Below, piece after piece: positions 1 through 11,599 of a stretch of 64,000 nt of DNA; the stretch's first letter is position 1, and each line of letters begins with the position of its first letter. Source of the stretch: Plazaster borealis. Taxonomy: Eukaryota; Echinodermata; Asteroidea; Forcipulatida; Labidiasteridae. The translations under genes were made by a program, and so were the position numbers. The stretch is from assembly GCA_021014325.1 (NCBI GenBank), contig CM037473.1:23922822-23986821 (forward strand). The letters are read 5' to 3'. The notes under the pieces were generated by a model. The model saw nothing but the letters and a program-made list of their open reading frames with translations, was not told where the DNA came from and made no database searches.

Positions 1-233
1 GTCACCCACACACATGGCTTTTGTAGAGACTGGTGCCGCAGTTTTTTTCTAATGCTCACGCGTATGGGATGCGGCGGCAAACAGACACTGTGATAAATTT
101 TACTTCTGCAAGAAACACATGCGTGTTGACGTTGTTTAGTGTGTAAAACATCGCGATCGCTGCGTCAATTTATAACTTGAAGTAAAAATGACAAAAAGAA
201 AAGATATCTTCGACGCAATGGAGGACAAGATCT

Positions 234-401
234 GATGAAAAATAGTGATAAAAGGCGTAAAGAATGCAATGGGTGGATATGGAATTGGTTGGAAAGCGAA
301 GTTGACAAAGTTGCCGAAGTCCTTCAAACACTTGACTGCCCTCCACTGTGGTATTGTAATGGTGTGTTTCCTGTGCAAACGTGAACATTTTTTATTCATT
401 T
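234..401 (+). other. Possible 3' end of a gene or element at the left edge
   Basis: A 55-codon frame starts at ATG 234 and ends near 398 with CNGVFPVQT. It overlaps, as TGATG, the stop of a 15-codon frame starting at 188 (MTKRKDIFDAMEDKI). An AATAAA at 403-408 follows at once. The translation (NGWIWNWLESEVDKVAEVL) looks protein-like, but I recognise no family and see no splice junction. It could be a 3' terminal exon, a transposon remnant or chance. Confidence 0.2.
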
Positions 402-796
402 CAATAAACGATAGTACAGAAACTAAAGTATTTTGATATCATTAATTGGAAAGAATTGCAGTATGGCTTCTCCCCATGCACAGTGTAGCGCAAATTGCGG
501 TCCGATACGCAAATTTTATTTTACTTAACACTGACATAATTATTGGCTTTTAATACATGTAATATGAGCAAAGCATACGTAAAAGGTAATTCAATTACCA
601 GTGGGTAGTCGAGTACAAGAAGTGTATCGGCGCCGCGCAGAAAAATACTGATTTCATTGGCAAAATACTGATTTTCAGCCTAAAGAATACTGAAATGCCC
701 AGTTATAGGTTGGCAGCTCTGAAACAGCGAACAAACAATTGAACGTCAAAATACCCTTACAATGGTCACGTAAAGAATCACTCTATATATCCATTT

Positions 797-1127
797 AAGG
801 TTATTGTACGATAACTTCATTTCAGTTACAAGTAGAATGGAAACGGTTTGACATCACCTTGATCTAAATATACCAGTGGTGAATGTTAACCAAGGTTAAG
901 GTTATTTTAACAGCGGTCATTACGGTATAGGATCACTGAACAAGTAAAGGTCAGGTTGAAGGTTATTGCGTGGGTTTGTAGTAATCATGGATCGAAGTAA
1001 GGTTAAGGTTAAAGTAAACTCTGTTTCACTTGCTGGTCGGGCAAGTTCAAGGTTGTGACTTCACGAAGGATCACCTAACTTTGAATGATTCGACACACGT
1101 ATCAGATGAACCCTCGTTCAAAGGTTA
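797..1127 (+). promoter_or_regulatory. Cluster of AAGGTTA/AAGGTCA motifs upstream of the transporter
   Basis: AAGGTTA occurs at 797, 892, 898, 959, 999, 1005 and 1121, AAGGTCA at 947 and AAGGTTG at 1049, all on the + strand within 330 bases and 1.0-1.3 kb before the transporter ATG. The sites resemble half-sites of monomeric nuclear receptors (FTZ-F1/ERR type, TCAAGGTCA). They may instead be remnants of a degenerate tandem repeat. Regulatory function is inferred. Confidence 0.3.
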
Positions 1128-2134
1128 TTGTTCGTATTTCCCTATTTTAATGATGTATTGACCATTAAAGTAGCAATGCGGAGCTTGTTCTCGGAAAAAA
1201 GAAATACAGAATTTAGCACTGTGTGTATGAGTTGTTACCGTCCAACCTAAATTGATTCAAGCGTATGGTTATCACCGTGGACGGACGATGATTGCTTGAG
1301 CACTAATAAATAAAGGTACAAAAACTGTTGTCTGTTATGATACCAATATCAAATATATATTTCTCGTTCTATCCATTGCACAACTTGGGTATGGACCGCA
1401 AACAAGGGGAAAAACGCATTACTATGAATGCCGGTGGGTTACTTTAAGTCTAATGCGGTAAAGATGGAGATTGCTCCATGCTCTGATTTAGTGGTTGGAT
1501 GATGTTAGATTTGCATCTTTTCATCTACACAATGAAACGTGATGGAGAAGGCCCTTGCCACACCGTAGTTGTCTTAAAGGTCACGTCGTAATGATCCCAC
1601 AATGGGTTTTTATTGATGATTGTTGTCAGTACACATGCTTTAGGGAGAAAATGGCTTCGAGTATAAGGCGCCAGCTATTCGTCCAATTACTCAACAACAG
1701 CAAAACCTGTAGTACAGTGTCATTAGTGGCTACCCGAACCATGAAGTGGGAAGTCTGACAGTTTCTTGTACCGAGATTGGAACGGCACGTGTCTGACGAT
1801 ACGTGTGTCGCCGGAAGTAATTTCGGTGACTCGGCCTTTGGGACATATCCAGCGTGTGCTGCTCATTGTTCCTGATTGGTCGTGGACTTTATAAGTGTTG
1901 AAAAACTTTTGATTCTGTCCTTGTGGATTCCAATTGGTTGATTGCAGGCGCCATCAGTTACGGAGGGCAAGTTGTATGGTAGGAACTCATTGTCTTGACT
2001 AGATATATGCTTTAAGCAATTTGATCAAAGCTCATACCTAAAACTTCTTTGCCAGTCATCGGGCGGAGATACTGTGAATTTCAAATCGGTTGACGTTTTG
2101 TGGGTAGATTTTGGGGAATCTGTACAGTAGCCGA
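1128..2134. other. 5' flank of the transporter, no gene seen
   Basis: No coding exon with splice support. The promoter and any non-coding first exon of the transporter should lie here or further upstream, but no TATA box stands out. Confidence 0.4.
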
Positions 2135-2483
2135 ATGGCCGGCATCACCAGTAAGCATGCATTGGAACAGAAGGATTCAAATGGGTGGCTGTTACAAAGG
2201 AGCGAAAGCAACACGAATGAGCTTCTTAGCGGGGACACCGAGGAGAACTCCTGGGACAAGAACGGCTTCCCTCCCGGCGCAAATAACGGGGAAGATAGCC
2301 GGGAGGAGCAGCGCCCAAGACAGAAGAATGTGGAGACCTATCCAAACGAAGGAGACGGCAGTGTGTCAAGAGGTCGCGAGAGATGGGATACGAAGATGGA
2401 CTTCTTGTTGTCTGTGATCGGCTTCGCTGTGGACCTTGCAAATGTCTGGCGGTTTCCGTACAAATGTTACAAGAACGGCGGGG
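2135..2483 (+). CDS. slc6a4: Transporter exon 1: cytosolic N-terminus and TM1
   Basis: Encodes residues 1-116 plus one base of codon 117. About 85 hydrophilic residues precede [17 protein letters not shown] and TM1 with Asp100. In-frame TAG at 2105 and absence of an earlier ATG choose the start; the ATG is followed by G, a fair initiation context. The exon ends at a strong gtaagt donor. Confidence 0.92.
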
Positions 2484-5400
2484 GTAAGTTGACAAATCTC
2501 GGCTAGACTGTTCAATTCTCGTGCTTTCAAACGGTGAGACCCGCGTGTAGTGTGCAATTCCGTTTCATTAACAATGTTACAGCAATGAACAGACTGTAAG
2601 TGAGAACCAAAAAATGTTCGGTTACGAGTGAGACCTGCACGGTCTATTATCGAAGCTTTTAACATGATAATCAGTCTGAAAGCTTAATAAAAGTAAGGAG
2701 TTGGTTGTAGTGAGACCAATCATCAGAAAAAACCCCTATAATAAATGGGCTCAATATCAATGACACATTTAGCTCAAGTCAGTTTATCGAATTTGCTCTC
2801 ACAAGGACTGTGCTTACATTGTGTCAAACGGCTCCACTAATCTGCTATAGATTTTGTGTTATTAGGCTACTTTGTGATATTCATTGTCAAATTTCAAAAA
2901 ACATTAAACGTTTTTTTTGGTACCATATACTGCCCTGCATGGTTGTTTAAATAAATGCAATTTTTCACGATTAGTTTGGAGACAGAATCATTTTTGGAAG
3001 TAATATCTACATCAGGCTTTGAAGAGATCTAGTTTAAATAGCCTTGGCCCACAAAGTACAACAAAATAGCCGAACAAATCGTTTTATTATTTTACTCTCG
3101 CCGTTTGATTTTAAAAGTCACCGTTTTTAAAGTTCACAAGAGTACCAATCCTCCCGAAAAACGCTTTCATCTGAAATACTGACATAAAGTCTAGGAAATG
3201 GCATTTGAAGACCTCACAAATCACGGTTTTTTTTGTTGTTTTTTTTTTAAATTTTTTTTTAGTCTTCTTCTTTCGGTTAGCGCACTCGAACAAGCTCAAT
3301 ATGATCAATAATACGAAGAAAATCTTGCACAAAACACAAATCGTTTTTCGTTATTTTCACTAAACCTTGACCGCCGAATTCGACGATTTTTTTCCCAGGT
3401 TTGTTGCAGGATACGTTAATTGGAAACCATACTCTTCCCTGGAACAGCGATGCACTTTCTCCTTTCAGACCAAAATAATAACAGACCTCTCTCATGGGAA
3501 GTCTTTAATAGGACTGCAGGGATGTAAATGTTGGTAAAAATGTTTTTAATTGCGTCGCTGTGTACAACACCCTTTTTTTCATTGACGTCATTAGTTCATT
3601 AAGGACAAGTTAATTAGCAAGGGTATATTCCAGTTTATGAATGGCTCAAAAGAATCGTGAGGATCCCATGATAATACATTAGTGAAATATTTATGTAAAA
3701 ATAATACGGTTATTACTGAATACTTTGGACGACATTTCTAGACTGGAAACTATGGTTTTAGGTGACACCAAATTTTAACTTTACCTCTGATGAGCTTAGG
3801 AGGCTCTGAAAAGAACTGATGGTGTAAGCAACCCAACGTTTGCCCTGATCATCTTCAGTGGCGAAAAGCTTCACTCTGATGCTGCATACTACTTTAGTAC
3901 AGTTTTGAGAGTGTCCGCTTTTCTTCTGGAGACGATCGGATCATACGGACTGAAACGTCAAGTACTGCCGATTCTTTTCAGAACCACACCAGCTTATAAA
4001 AGGGATATACTTGCATGTTGTCACTGCAAACCTTAGTTTCCACATTAATTTATTATCATGAAAGTATTACAATCCAACGGATAAAACCCCATAGGGCCTA
4101 TTGGTAATATTTTCCAGTAGGTAGACCAGCCTATCAAAACCGTTTAACAAGTGTTCTGGACACTAATAGATGCTCCCAGAACTACAGTTTGTACTGTGTA
4201 TATGCATTCACCACAATTATCATGATGCTGGCTGGCATAGTGCATCTACCATCCAAAAACCATGTGGACTCATAATGGCCATGCAGGAGGAGTGTTCAGG
4301 CCTGTTCATATAAGGTTAACATACGGTTTGAATGAATGCACCTCAGTTCAAACATTCTTCCCTTCCTGCATTCACCGTAGTGGGTGTGGCAGTCACACAC
4401 CCTCTTATTCTTAATGCAGAACGTCGACCTACTTTGAGGAGTTCTTCTCGACACCTCCGTCCAAGGACAAATCCTGGGTGCATCAGTGGGGAACTGAAGG
4501 GTATCCTAGGGTTGAGAGGTTGCAGGGTATCCAATCCCACTTATTAATCCATGATGTGGTTTGTTTCGATAGGAGCCTTTCTGATCCCTTATGTCATCAT
4601 GGCCGTGTTTGGGGGAATTCCCTTACTCTACCTGGAGCTGGCCCTTGGCCAGTATCAGCGGACTGGATGCATTACGGTGTGGAACAGAATCTGCCCTTTG
4701 CTCACTGGTAAGTCTTCCCTTTTCAGTTAAGCTAATGCTAATCATACGCAACGAGTAAAACTCATACTCATTTGGTTGTCTCAAAATCATACACACAAAC
4801 AAGACAACATAATGGTTTACAGAATTAACAGGCTGGACTATCCAAAAAAACACCATAATGTACCGGTATGAGGTCGGAGACTGTCGCTCCCTCGATTCAA
4901 TTCAATGTGCCATCCATTCGCCGCACGTGGAAACTTTCGCCATCACCATAATTCACCATCAACATAACTGATTTTCTTTCCCTCCACAAAATCAGCGCGC
5001 TATTAAGACATACGAACTACGTCCCCATTTGCAATCTCACTCATCACCCACAGTCTCACAGTAGACCGCGTCACTTCATTCACACATGCTCTTAAAACCT
5101 ACTGAACAGGTTGCTGTTGCATTGTCGACATATGAAACGTGGAACTGTAGAAACCCTCAGCAAAATGTCCTCCCTCCTTTTAAAAAATCTTCGCCTCTCC
5201 AGCATGGAGGAAGGAAATACCCTATGCTCCAACCAGCTATATGTACATGAACTACATGTGCCTGTGGCCTATGTATATACACTGGTGCATATAGGGACTG
5301 CGGAACTTAATCCAGCCCTTGATAAACCCCACGTGGTTACTTTCTCCCTAACCCTCTTGCAGGAATTGGTTTTGCGATCTGCGTGGTCAACATGTACGTG

Positions 5401-8400
5401 TCTTTTTACTACAACACGATCATCGCCTGGTCGGTGTACTACCTCTTCTCGTCGTTTAGGAGCGAGCTCCCTTGGACGTCGTGCAACAACACATGGAATA
5501 CTCCTAACTGTGCTGACCCATTCGATGTTAACCGTACAGTGGGAAATGACAGCGTCTCACCAGCCTCCGAGTTCTATGAGTAAGTCAGCAATAAGAATGA
5601 GATACTGAAATACTCGTGTTTGAAACTGATTCTCAGGCTAAGGATTCAAAGATATGGCAAAAAAGTGCACCAGATAGCTTTGATCTTTCAGCCTCGGTTT
5701 GCTTCAACATTAAAACAAAATGGCTGCTCCATAGTAGAGGTGTATTGATCGATCGTGCAAATTCGTAATGAGTCAAAATAGTTGTTATCTTCTAACTTTT
5801 TGTACTGGAACATCAAGTTTTTGAGCTTGTATGCGCACTCATACGTGTGTGTGTGTGTTTATGAAATCGTGTGAAATGTTGAAATAGATTCTTGCTATTG
5901 ATCCATTTCAATCAAAACGTATGTTTGGTGTTTTTAAATTTGTTTCACGGGATCGTTGTTGGTTTTCTTCAGACGAAAGGTCCTGGGATTTCACGAATCC
6001 ACTGGCATCGGAGATCTCGGCGGAGTAAAGTGGGACTTAGCCCTCTGCCTATTCGGTGTGTTCCTGATCGTCTTCCTGAGCTTATGGCGAGGTATCAAGG
6101 CATCCGGCAAGGTGGTTTGGGTAACTGCTACGCTGCCGTACATCTGCCTCATTGTACTGCTTGTACGTGGAGTGACTCTGGAGGGCGCTGTAGATGGGAT
6201 CATCTTCTATTTGAGCCCTAAATGGGAGTTGCTTTTGAATCCTGCGGTGCGTATTGTTTTATCTTCTGTATAGATATTATGCATATTGTCTGCTGAGGTT
6301 GAGTGGGTAGGAACTTAGTAAAGAAGGTTTGCATTGTACCATGGCATCCCCTCCAAACTGTATTATAAGCAATTTTTGAAGCTTTGCATGGTGTGGATCA
6401 TAAGAACAACTGAGTAGTAATCTTGTAGGTACAATTCTGTATAAAACTCTTTTGGAACAGTATACTCTGCTCGTCTTCAGGAGAAACGTCGATACCACAA
6501 CGGTTCTGCAGAGCCAAGAACACTTCTCCCGATAAAAAAATATATATACATGGTTGTACCCGCAAGTTTCCAAACTATCATTTGAAGTAATTGGGGGGTT
6601 CACAGTGTAGTGCGCCACTGAGACTAAAAGGTTTGCCTCTGGGAGGTAGTTTTCAAAGACAGCACTCAACATTCATTATAATAATAATATTCATGTCTGT
6701 ATGTATAGGTGTGGATGGATGCAGCGACGCAGGTTTTTTTCTCGTTGGGGCCAGGATTTGGGGTCATGCTCGCCCTCTCAAGCTACAACCGTTTTCATAA
6801 CAATTGCTACAGGTAAGTATTATACATCAAACTGCAGCCATCCTGTTTATTCTTAAAAAACGCTGATACATCGTGCAAAACGTGCGTGTATTCGAACATT
6901 TTTTGGAAATCTTCGGCCTACTTTAAATGTGAGGAGGTAATTGATCTATTTTGCCCTGTAACTTTTGAAAGGGTGAGTCAAAACTGATGGGAAAAAATGA
7001 TTCCATTGGCAGGCTTGGCACTTTTATCTGGTATTAAAGAGCAAGGTACCTTTCTCTCGGTAAAAGGTAAGGGAAAAGACTATTATAGCTTGACAAAATC
7101 AATTATGAAAAGTTAGTCTCGACAAGTTAAATTCACTTTGAAACATTAAACCCAAGAGCAAAAATAAGGTGATCACTAATTACGTTTTTCTTTCTTTAAT
7201 GTGTATATAAAGTGCAAATGTAAACAAAAGCCACATCGGATATTAACTACAAGAGTTAATAAGCTGATTATGTCAGCAAGCCTTATAGACAGATCCCAAA
7301 TAGGCCAATCACGTGGATCAAAGTCACTAAAAAAATGTAACTGCAAGAACTATACAGTTTGCAAAACACAAGACAAATACAATTATACAAGAGGTAAACA
7401 TTGTCATACGAGTAACTTCCAAAAAATGACATTTAGATGGATACATGCAGATGAGGACGAATGATAACAAACAAGGATGTCCCTTAATATGTCTATTGTA
7501 ACATGATATTCTCATTGACAGGGACGCTTTGATTACCGGTGCAGTCAACTGCTTGACCAGCTTCGTGTCAGGCTTTGCAATCTTCTCAGTCTTGGGTTAC
7601 ATGGCTCTGAAACAGAGGACTACAGTGGAAGAAGTCGCAAAAGATGGCGGTAAGTTTATATCAAAGCTATTACGGCTACAGTTTTTGGATTATCTTTCGC
7701 CCAACATTTTGATGACGTGTGCTTTTGGTAAAGACATTTAACATTGCAGACGCGGAGTTTTCGGCAAGGTTGACAAAATGCAGTATTTAACTTGAGTGTT
7801 TTCGACAATAACCTGCTGGTTTATTAAAGGCAATGCTAAAGTGTGGAAAACACCAATCTAGTCGTAGCTAAATAAAAATCATTCTTTTATAAGCAGGTTC
7901 GATGCATCTGGATTTCGCCCTAGGTTTAACTTAAAAGTAGCCATACTACTTCATGTAAAATAAATACACTTGACATCGTGTGGTTCCTGCATCGGAAGAA
8001 TATGGAAAAGTTGTTGTTCAGCAATGACATATGCCTTGCTAATAATACCACCCAAAACAAATACCACGTTCAAATACTGTGCAAGTCTGGCAGGTATTCA
8101 AACAATGGGGGACTATGGGACTTTTAGGTGCGGCAGATATACCATAATTTCTCATTGTTTACGTAAGTGTCAACATGTGCTAATTTTCGAGAACAAAATA
8201 TTTTACATGGTAAGTCTGCTTCCACATAGCGTTCACAAAAGTATCCCATTGGATACGGCACGAGTTCTTTCTTCCTTCACACGGAAACTCACATACGATT
8301 GGGTTCCCAAAATTTATCCTTGAAGTTAGAATGCTTGCGAGACTCACAATAAATTGTAATAAAAACTTTTTTATGGAACCTTTCTGAGTATTGATAATAC

Positions 8401-11190
8401 ACAGTGATATAACCTACGCATGTATTACCTTTTGAAATACTTCAGTATAAGTAGAAACTAACGATGGTGTTTTGGTAATTTACAGGGATGGGTTTAGTGT
8501 TCATTGTGTACCCAGAGGCTCTCGCGACCATGCCAGCTCCCGCGGTACTCTCCGTTATCTGCTTCATAATGCTTATTACCCTTGGTCTCGACAGCACGGT
8601 AAGATCATTTTTCTTTTCCCTTTGAATTATGTCAAGGTGTAACTCTTTAAACAGTTAATTGATGAGAAAGATGATGGTTTACCGTATGAAGTCCAGAAAG
8701 ATGAGGCCAATCAGAGGCGGGCACTACCGTCCTTGGTATGAATGATTCATGAGGTCACTACATTATGAACACTTTGTGGTTCAAGTGGCTTGTTTTAAAA
8801 TCGGGAATGCTTTGAACGTTCCGATGCGAACCACGACTGTCTTAAAGGCGATCCTACGTCAGGAAGAAGGAGTTTCTTTTCCGAAGAAATGCTTGTTATT
8901 CCCGGCTAGGGAACGCTTGATGTTCTCCTAAAGCGCCCATCGAAAATGTTCCACTAGTGTGTCCTGAAACAACGTTTCCGATCACATGCATGGTCTCGGC
9001 TTGCCCTTGTAGATAAGAGCCACATAAAGGTACATGTGCTAACAATTTCATTTTCTCTTTTACAGTTTGGTGGTCTGGAGTCCATCATCACTGCGTGGAG
9101 TGATAAGTTTCCCAGGACTATTGGCAACCACCGCGCCCTCTTTGTTGCACTTGTTGTATCCTGTTGTTTTCTGGGTAGTCTCTCCACGGTGACGTATGTA
9201 AGTTAACAATCCTTCAATTTATCTATAACTTTACATCTGAGTATGTATAAGTTAAAACATAGCTACCGAAATCGAAGAGAAAACGTCACTAAATAACAAA
9301 GACAAACGGCACGGACAATACATAATCCACTTCTGGACTTCTCCTGAAGACAAACAGAGCACAGTATTCGAAACCCCAAGACTTAGTCACCACTGTTCCT
9401 CTTTAGAGCCATCACTTCTTCCATTAAGCTAACCTCTTATCTATACCACACCACACCACACAAAGCTTAAATTCTTACCTGCATTTCCTTGCAAACTACG
9501 GCCCTTTGCTCTTGATAACGGCCTGGTCATGTTGAAGCCAGTGTGGCAAATGTGCATACTTCTAAATGGCTTAAAAGCCGCATCTATAGCGGAAATAGCC
9601 CTATCGTGAGTAAAACTTTCTTTATCATGCATACTGTGATCTCAGGGCGGGCAGTACGTGATCGAGTTGTACGATACCTACGCTGTGGGAGTGACAGTCC
9701 TTGCGATCGTAGCCCTGGAGGTTACTGCGGTGTCCTGGTGCTATGGGCTGCGAGCGATGAGTAATGACATCAATGCAATGCTGGGATTCAAGCCTGCTGT
9801 GTTTTGGCTGGTATGCTGGCAATTTCTAAGCCCTGCTGCTATAATTGTAAGTATACAATTGTTTGGTGGTGTTTACAAACCAACACCACTACCACTCTAA
9901 ACCAGGACAAACCAGACCAGGCCACTCAGACCAAACCAAACCAAACTGAACCAAACGAAACACGGCCGTATTAATATACCAGACCTGATCAGACCAAATA
10001 AAAGCAAACCAAACCAAATCAGACCAGATCAGGTCAGACCAAACAGAATTGTTTGAATGAATAATTCCAAGCGGCCTGGCAGACCAAACCAAACCAAACC
10101 AAACCAAACCAAACCAAACCAAACCAAACCAAAAGAAACAAAAACATACTGTTCCAGACTTAACCACACCAGACAAACCGAACTGGACCAGATCAAACCA
10201 GAGTAGACCATTATCGTTTGTCAGATAAGACCAGACCAGATCAAACCAAATCAAATCAAACCAAACGAGACCAGACCAAACCGGATGTGACTAAACCACA
10301 AGAACAGACCAAACCAAACCAAACTATGGGATACAATGGACACATTAACCTACACAAATTCAAACCGAACCATACTAAACAAGATAAGACAAAATCATAC
10401 CAGAACAGACCAAACCAAACTGAACCGGACCCAACAATACCAGTCGACATCAAACTGAAACGCACCATACCGAAAACTCAAACCGTCCAAGGCTCATCCA
10501 GATCAAACTAGACTGCCAGACTCAAATGACCAAACCAGTTCCAAACCAAAACTGACCAGACCAAACCATCCAAATGTTGTTGCGAAAATACTGATTTTAC
10601 AATAATGAATTCGTCTATCCAGTTCATCGTCGCTTTTGGGCTGCTGCACTTTGAACCAATTCCAATCAACCCTCTTTGGGCGGACCATCTGGGCTGGACT
10701 CTCATGGCATCTTCAATCATGTGTGTGCCCTTCTACGCCGTGTATGTACTTGCTGTTACCCCTGGTACACTTATAGAGGTAAGGTTCGGCTGAAAATGAA
10801 GTGGGACTAGGAGAAATAAAATCATTAAGATATTGTTGTTATTTTTTAGGGATACCATTCCACGACTCAACTATGTCATCCATACCCTTATTCTTGTGGA
10901 ATCTGAAATGTTCCCTGCTGAGAATCACCGCACTGATTCGAGATCCTTCCAGTAGCCACACAATCATTTCTGGGTGTCACCGACGCTCATGTAAAAAGAT
11001 TATTTACACGGTGTTGCCGCAAACCTTAATCTTTGTCACAGAAAATAAAGTTGGCAATCCTACAAGTGATCAAATTGGATAATAATACAATTTGTTTTCT
11101 TCTATTTTACAGCGATTCAAGGCATGTTTCAAACCTCAGGAGAAACCAGACATTCAGGACAGCGAGATGACTCCGATAACATACGTATGA
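2135..11190 (+). CDS. slc6a4: Serotonin-transporter-like SLC6 monoamine transporter, 11 coding exons
   Basis: Predicted plasma-membrane Na+/Cl- symporter that takes up a monoamine, most likely serotonin. Joining exons 2135-2483, 4573-4707, 5363-5579, 5973-6246, 6709-6812, 7522-7649, 8486-8598, 9066-9197, 9646-9846, 10623-10778 and 11113-11190 gives 628 residues, close to the usual 630; every junction is AG/GT and phase-consistent. Hallmarks seen: monoamine-binding Asp100 in TM1 followed by NVWRFPY, the SLGPGFG unwound TM6, Y178 and N179 in TM3, and LGLDST (S439) in TM8. EL2 has paired cysteines C202/C211 and sequons at N203, N218 and N223. SLGPGFG and [10 protein letters not shown] favour SERT over dopamine or noradrenaline transporters. 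The first in-frame Met after an upstream TAG sets the start. Odd points are Phe97 where SERT has Tyr, and Ala102 where most SLC6 members have Gly. Subtype assignment is by motif only. Confidence 0.93.
3800..3990. repeat. Inverted-repeat element, hairpin-ended family (copy 1)
   Basis: Left arm begins ggctctgaaaagaactgat and continues with aacccaacgtttg and ctgatcatcttcag. The right arm is its diverged reverse complement and ends attcttttcagaaccacac. The terminal CTGAAAAG/CTTTTCAG segment can fold as a short hairpin. It lies in transporter intron 1. Related single arms occur at 39085-39142 and 47835-47935. Confidence 0.6.
4573..4707 (+). CDS. slc6a4: Transporter exon 2: TM2
   Basis: Starts after a weak tttcgatag acceptor and ends at gtaagt, phase 1 to phase 1. 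The translation contains [20 protein letters not shown], the conserved TM2/IL1 signature of SLC6 transporters. Confidence 0.94.
5363..5579 (+). CDS. slc6a4: Transporter exon 3: TM3 and large extracellular loop 2
   Basis: Contains TM3 with [15 protein letters not shown] and then [15 protein letters not shown], the EL2 disulfide loop. Three N-glycosylation sequons lie in EL2. Val174 stands where human SERT has Ile172. Ends phase 2 at gtaagt. Confidence 0.95.
5973..6246 (+). CDS. slc6a4: Transporter exon 4: TM4 and TM5
   Basis: Acceptor tttcttcag. Encodes [20 protein letters not shown] and [11 protein letters not shown], strongly conserved SLC6 segments. The donor is gtgcgt and the exon ends in phase 0. 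Confidence 0.95.
6709..6812 (+). CDS. slc6a4: Transporter exon 5: TM6
   Basis: Encodes [19 protein letters not shown] and the [11 protein letters not shown] loop. F336 and S337 correspond to the substrate and chloride site residues F335/S336 of human SERT. Ends phase 2 at gtaagt. Confidence 0.95.
7522..7649 (+). CDS. slc6a4: Transporter exon 6: TM7
   Basis: Begins [18 protein letters not shown], which includes the Asn and Ser ligands for Na+/Cl-. It continues through [11 protein letters not shown] and ends EEVAKDG with a split Gly codon before gtaagt. Confidence 0.94.
8486..8598 (+). CDS. slc6a4: Transporter exon 7: EL4 and TM8
   Basis: Encodes [15 protein letters not shown] (EL4) and [11 protein letters not shown] (TM8). 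The closing Ser439 and Thr440 align with human S438/T439 of the central site. Donor gtaaga. Confidence 0.94.
9066..9197 (+). CDS. slc6a4: Transporter exon 8: TM9
   Basis: A 44-codon exon, phase 0 at both ends. Starts [20 protein letters not shown] after tacag and runs through a hydrophobic segment with [13 protein letters not shown]. The acceptor tract is ttttctcttttacag. Confidence 0.93.
9646..9846 (+). CDS. slc6a4: Transporter exon 9: TM10 and start of TM11
   Basis: 67 codons, phase 0 at both ends. Begins [15 protein letters not shown] and includes [17 protein letters not shown] and [10 protein letters not shown], typical of the TM10-TM11 region. Followed by gtaagt and, 50 bases later, by the CCAAA tandem tract in intron 9. 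Confidence 0.94.
9893..10575. repeat. CCAAA-rich degenerate minisatellite in transporter intron 9
   Basis: About 680 bases whose + strand is almost free of T and built of ACCAAACC/GACCAGACC variants. The purest part is an uninterrupted CCAAA run near 10085-10130. It ends within 50 bases of exon 10. Long reading frames on either strand here are products of the repeat. Confidence 0.9.
10623..10778 (+). CDS. slc6a4: Transporter exon 10: end of TM11, EL6 and TM12
   Basis: 52 codons from a tctatccag acceptor just after the CCAAA tract. Encodes [13 protein letters not shown], an external loop and [19 protein letters not shown] of TM12. Donor gtaagg. Confidence 0.9.
11113..11190 (+). CDS. slc6a4: Transporter exon 11: cytosolic C-terminus and stop
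   Basis: Acceptor cttctattttacag, then 25 codons ending [10 protein letters not shown] and TGA. The tail is short, as in other SERTs. Confidence 0.9.
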   Translation, partial: RFKACFKPQEKPDIQDSEMTPITYV

Positions 11191-11556
11191 GCTCCGTCCA
11201 GCAAATCCATACCTAAAACTCTTCACCAGTAGACCTGCTGACATCTTGGTTGTGTCCCTTTAACACCAGGGTACAAAATACACACACCTTGAAAAGGTGC
11301 CAGACTATTCCCTCAGCAGCCTGGTCGGTATGTATAGTGTCTATGCAAACGCAACACATGTATAAGCCTCCAGATGTCATACGATTTAGTATATTGTTGT
11401 TATAACTGGTTTCCTGCGTATTATTACTTTATAATATATGAACTGATTGAGCAGCAATGTCTCTTAGTCTTATAGCATTATCTGTTCTTGCTCAGTGGTT
11501 TTATTTTGTCAATTTATAAACCAAATTCTTGCCCAGCGGATTTCTCTGCATTGCAC

Positions 11557-11562
11557 AATAAA
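11557..11562 (+). promoter_or_regulatory. Candidate poly(A) signal of the transporter
   Basis: First AATAAA I see after the transporter stop codon, 367 bases downstream. The 3' UTR would be about 390 bases. No transcript evidence; the assignment is positional. Confidence 0.45.
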
Positions 11563-11599
11563 GCCCGGGTTTCGAGAGGTCGTCTATGGTCTATTTCTA

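Noticed and set aside
3786..3820. Hammerhead ribozyme core (CTGATGAG...GAAA)
   Set aside because: Stem II and the GAAA spacing do not fit; three extra bases precede the A-rich stretch.
9889..10511. Several long Trp/Phe-rich or Lys/Gln-rich frames on both strands
   Set aside because: Generated by the CCAAA tandem repeat, which lacks stop codons in some frames.
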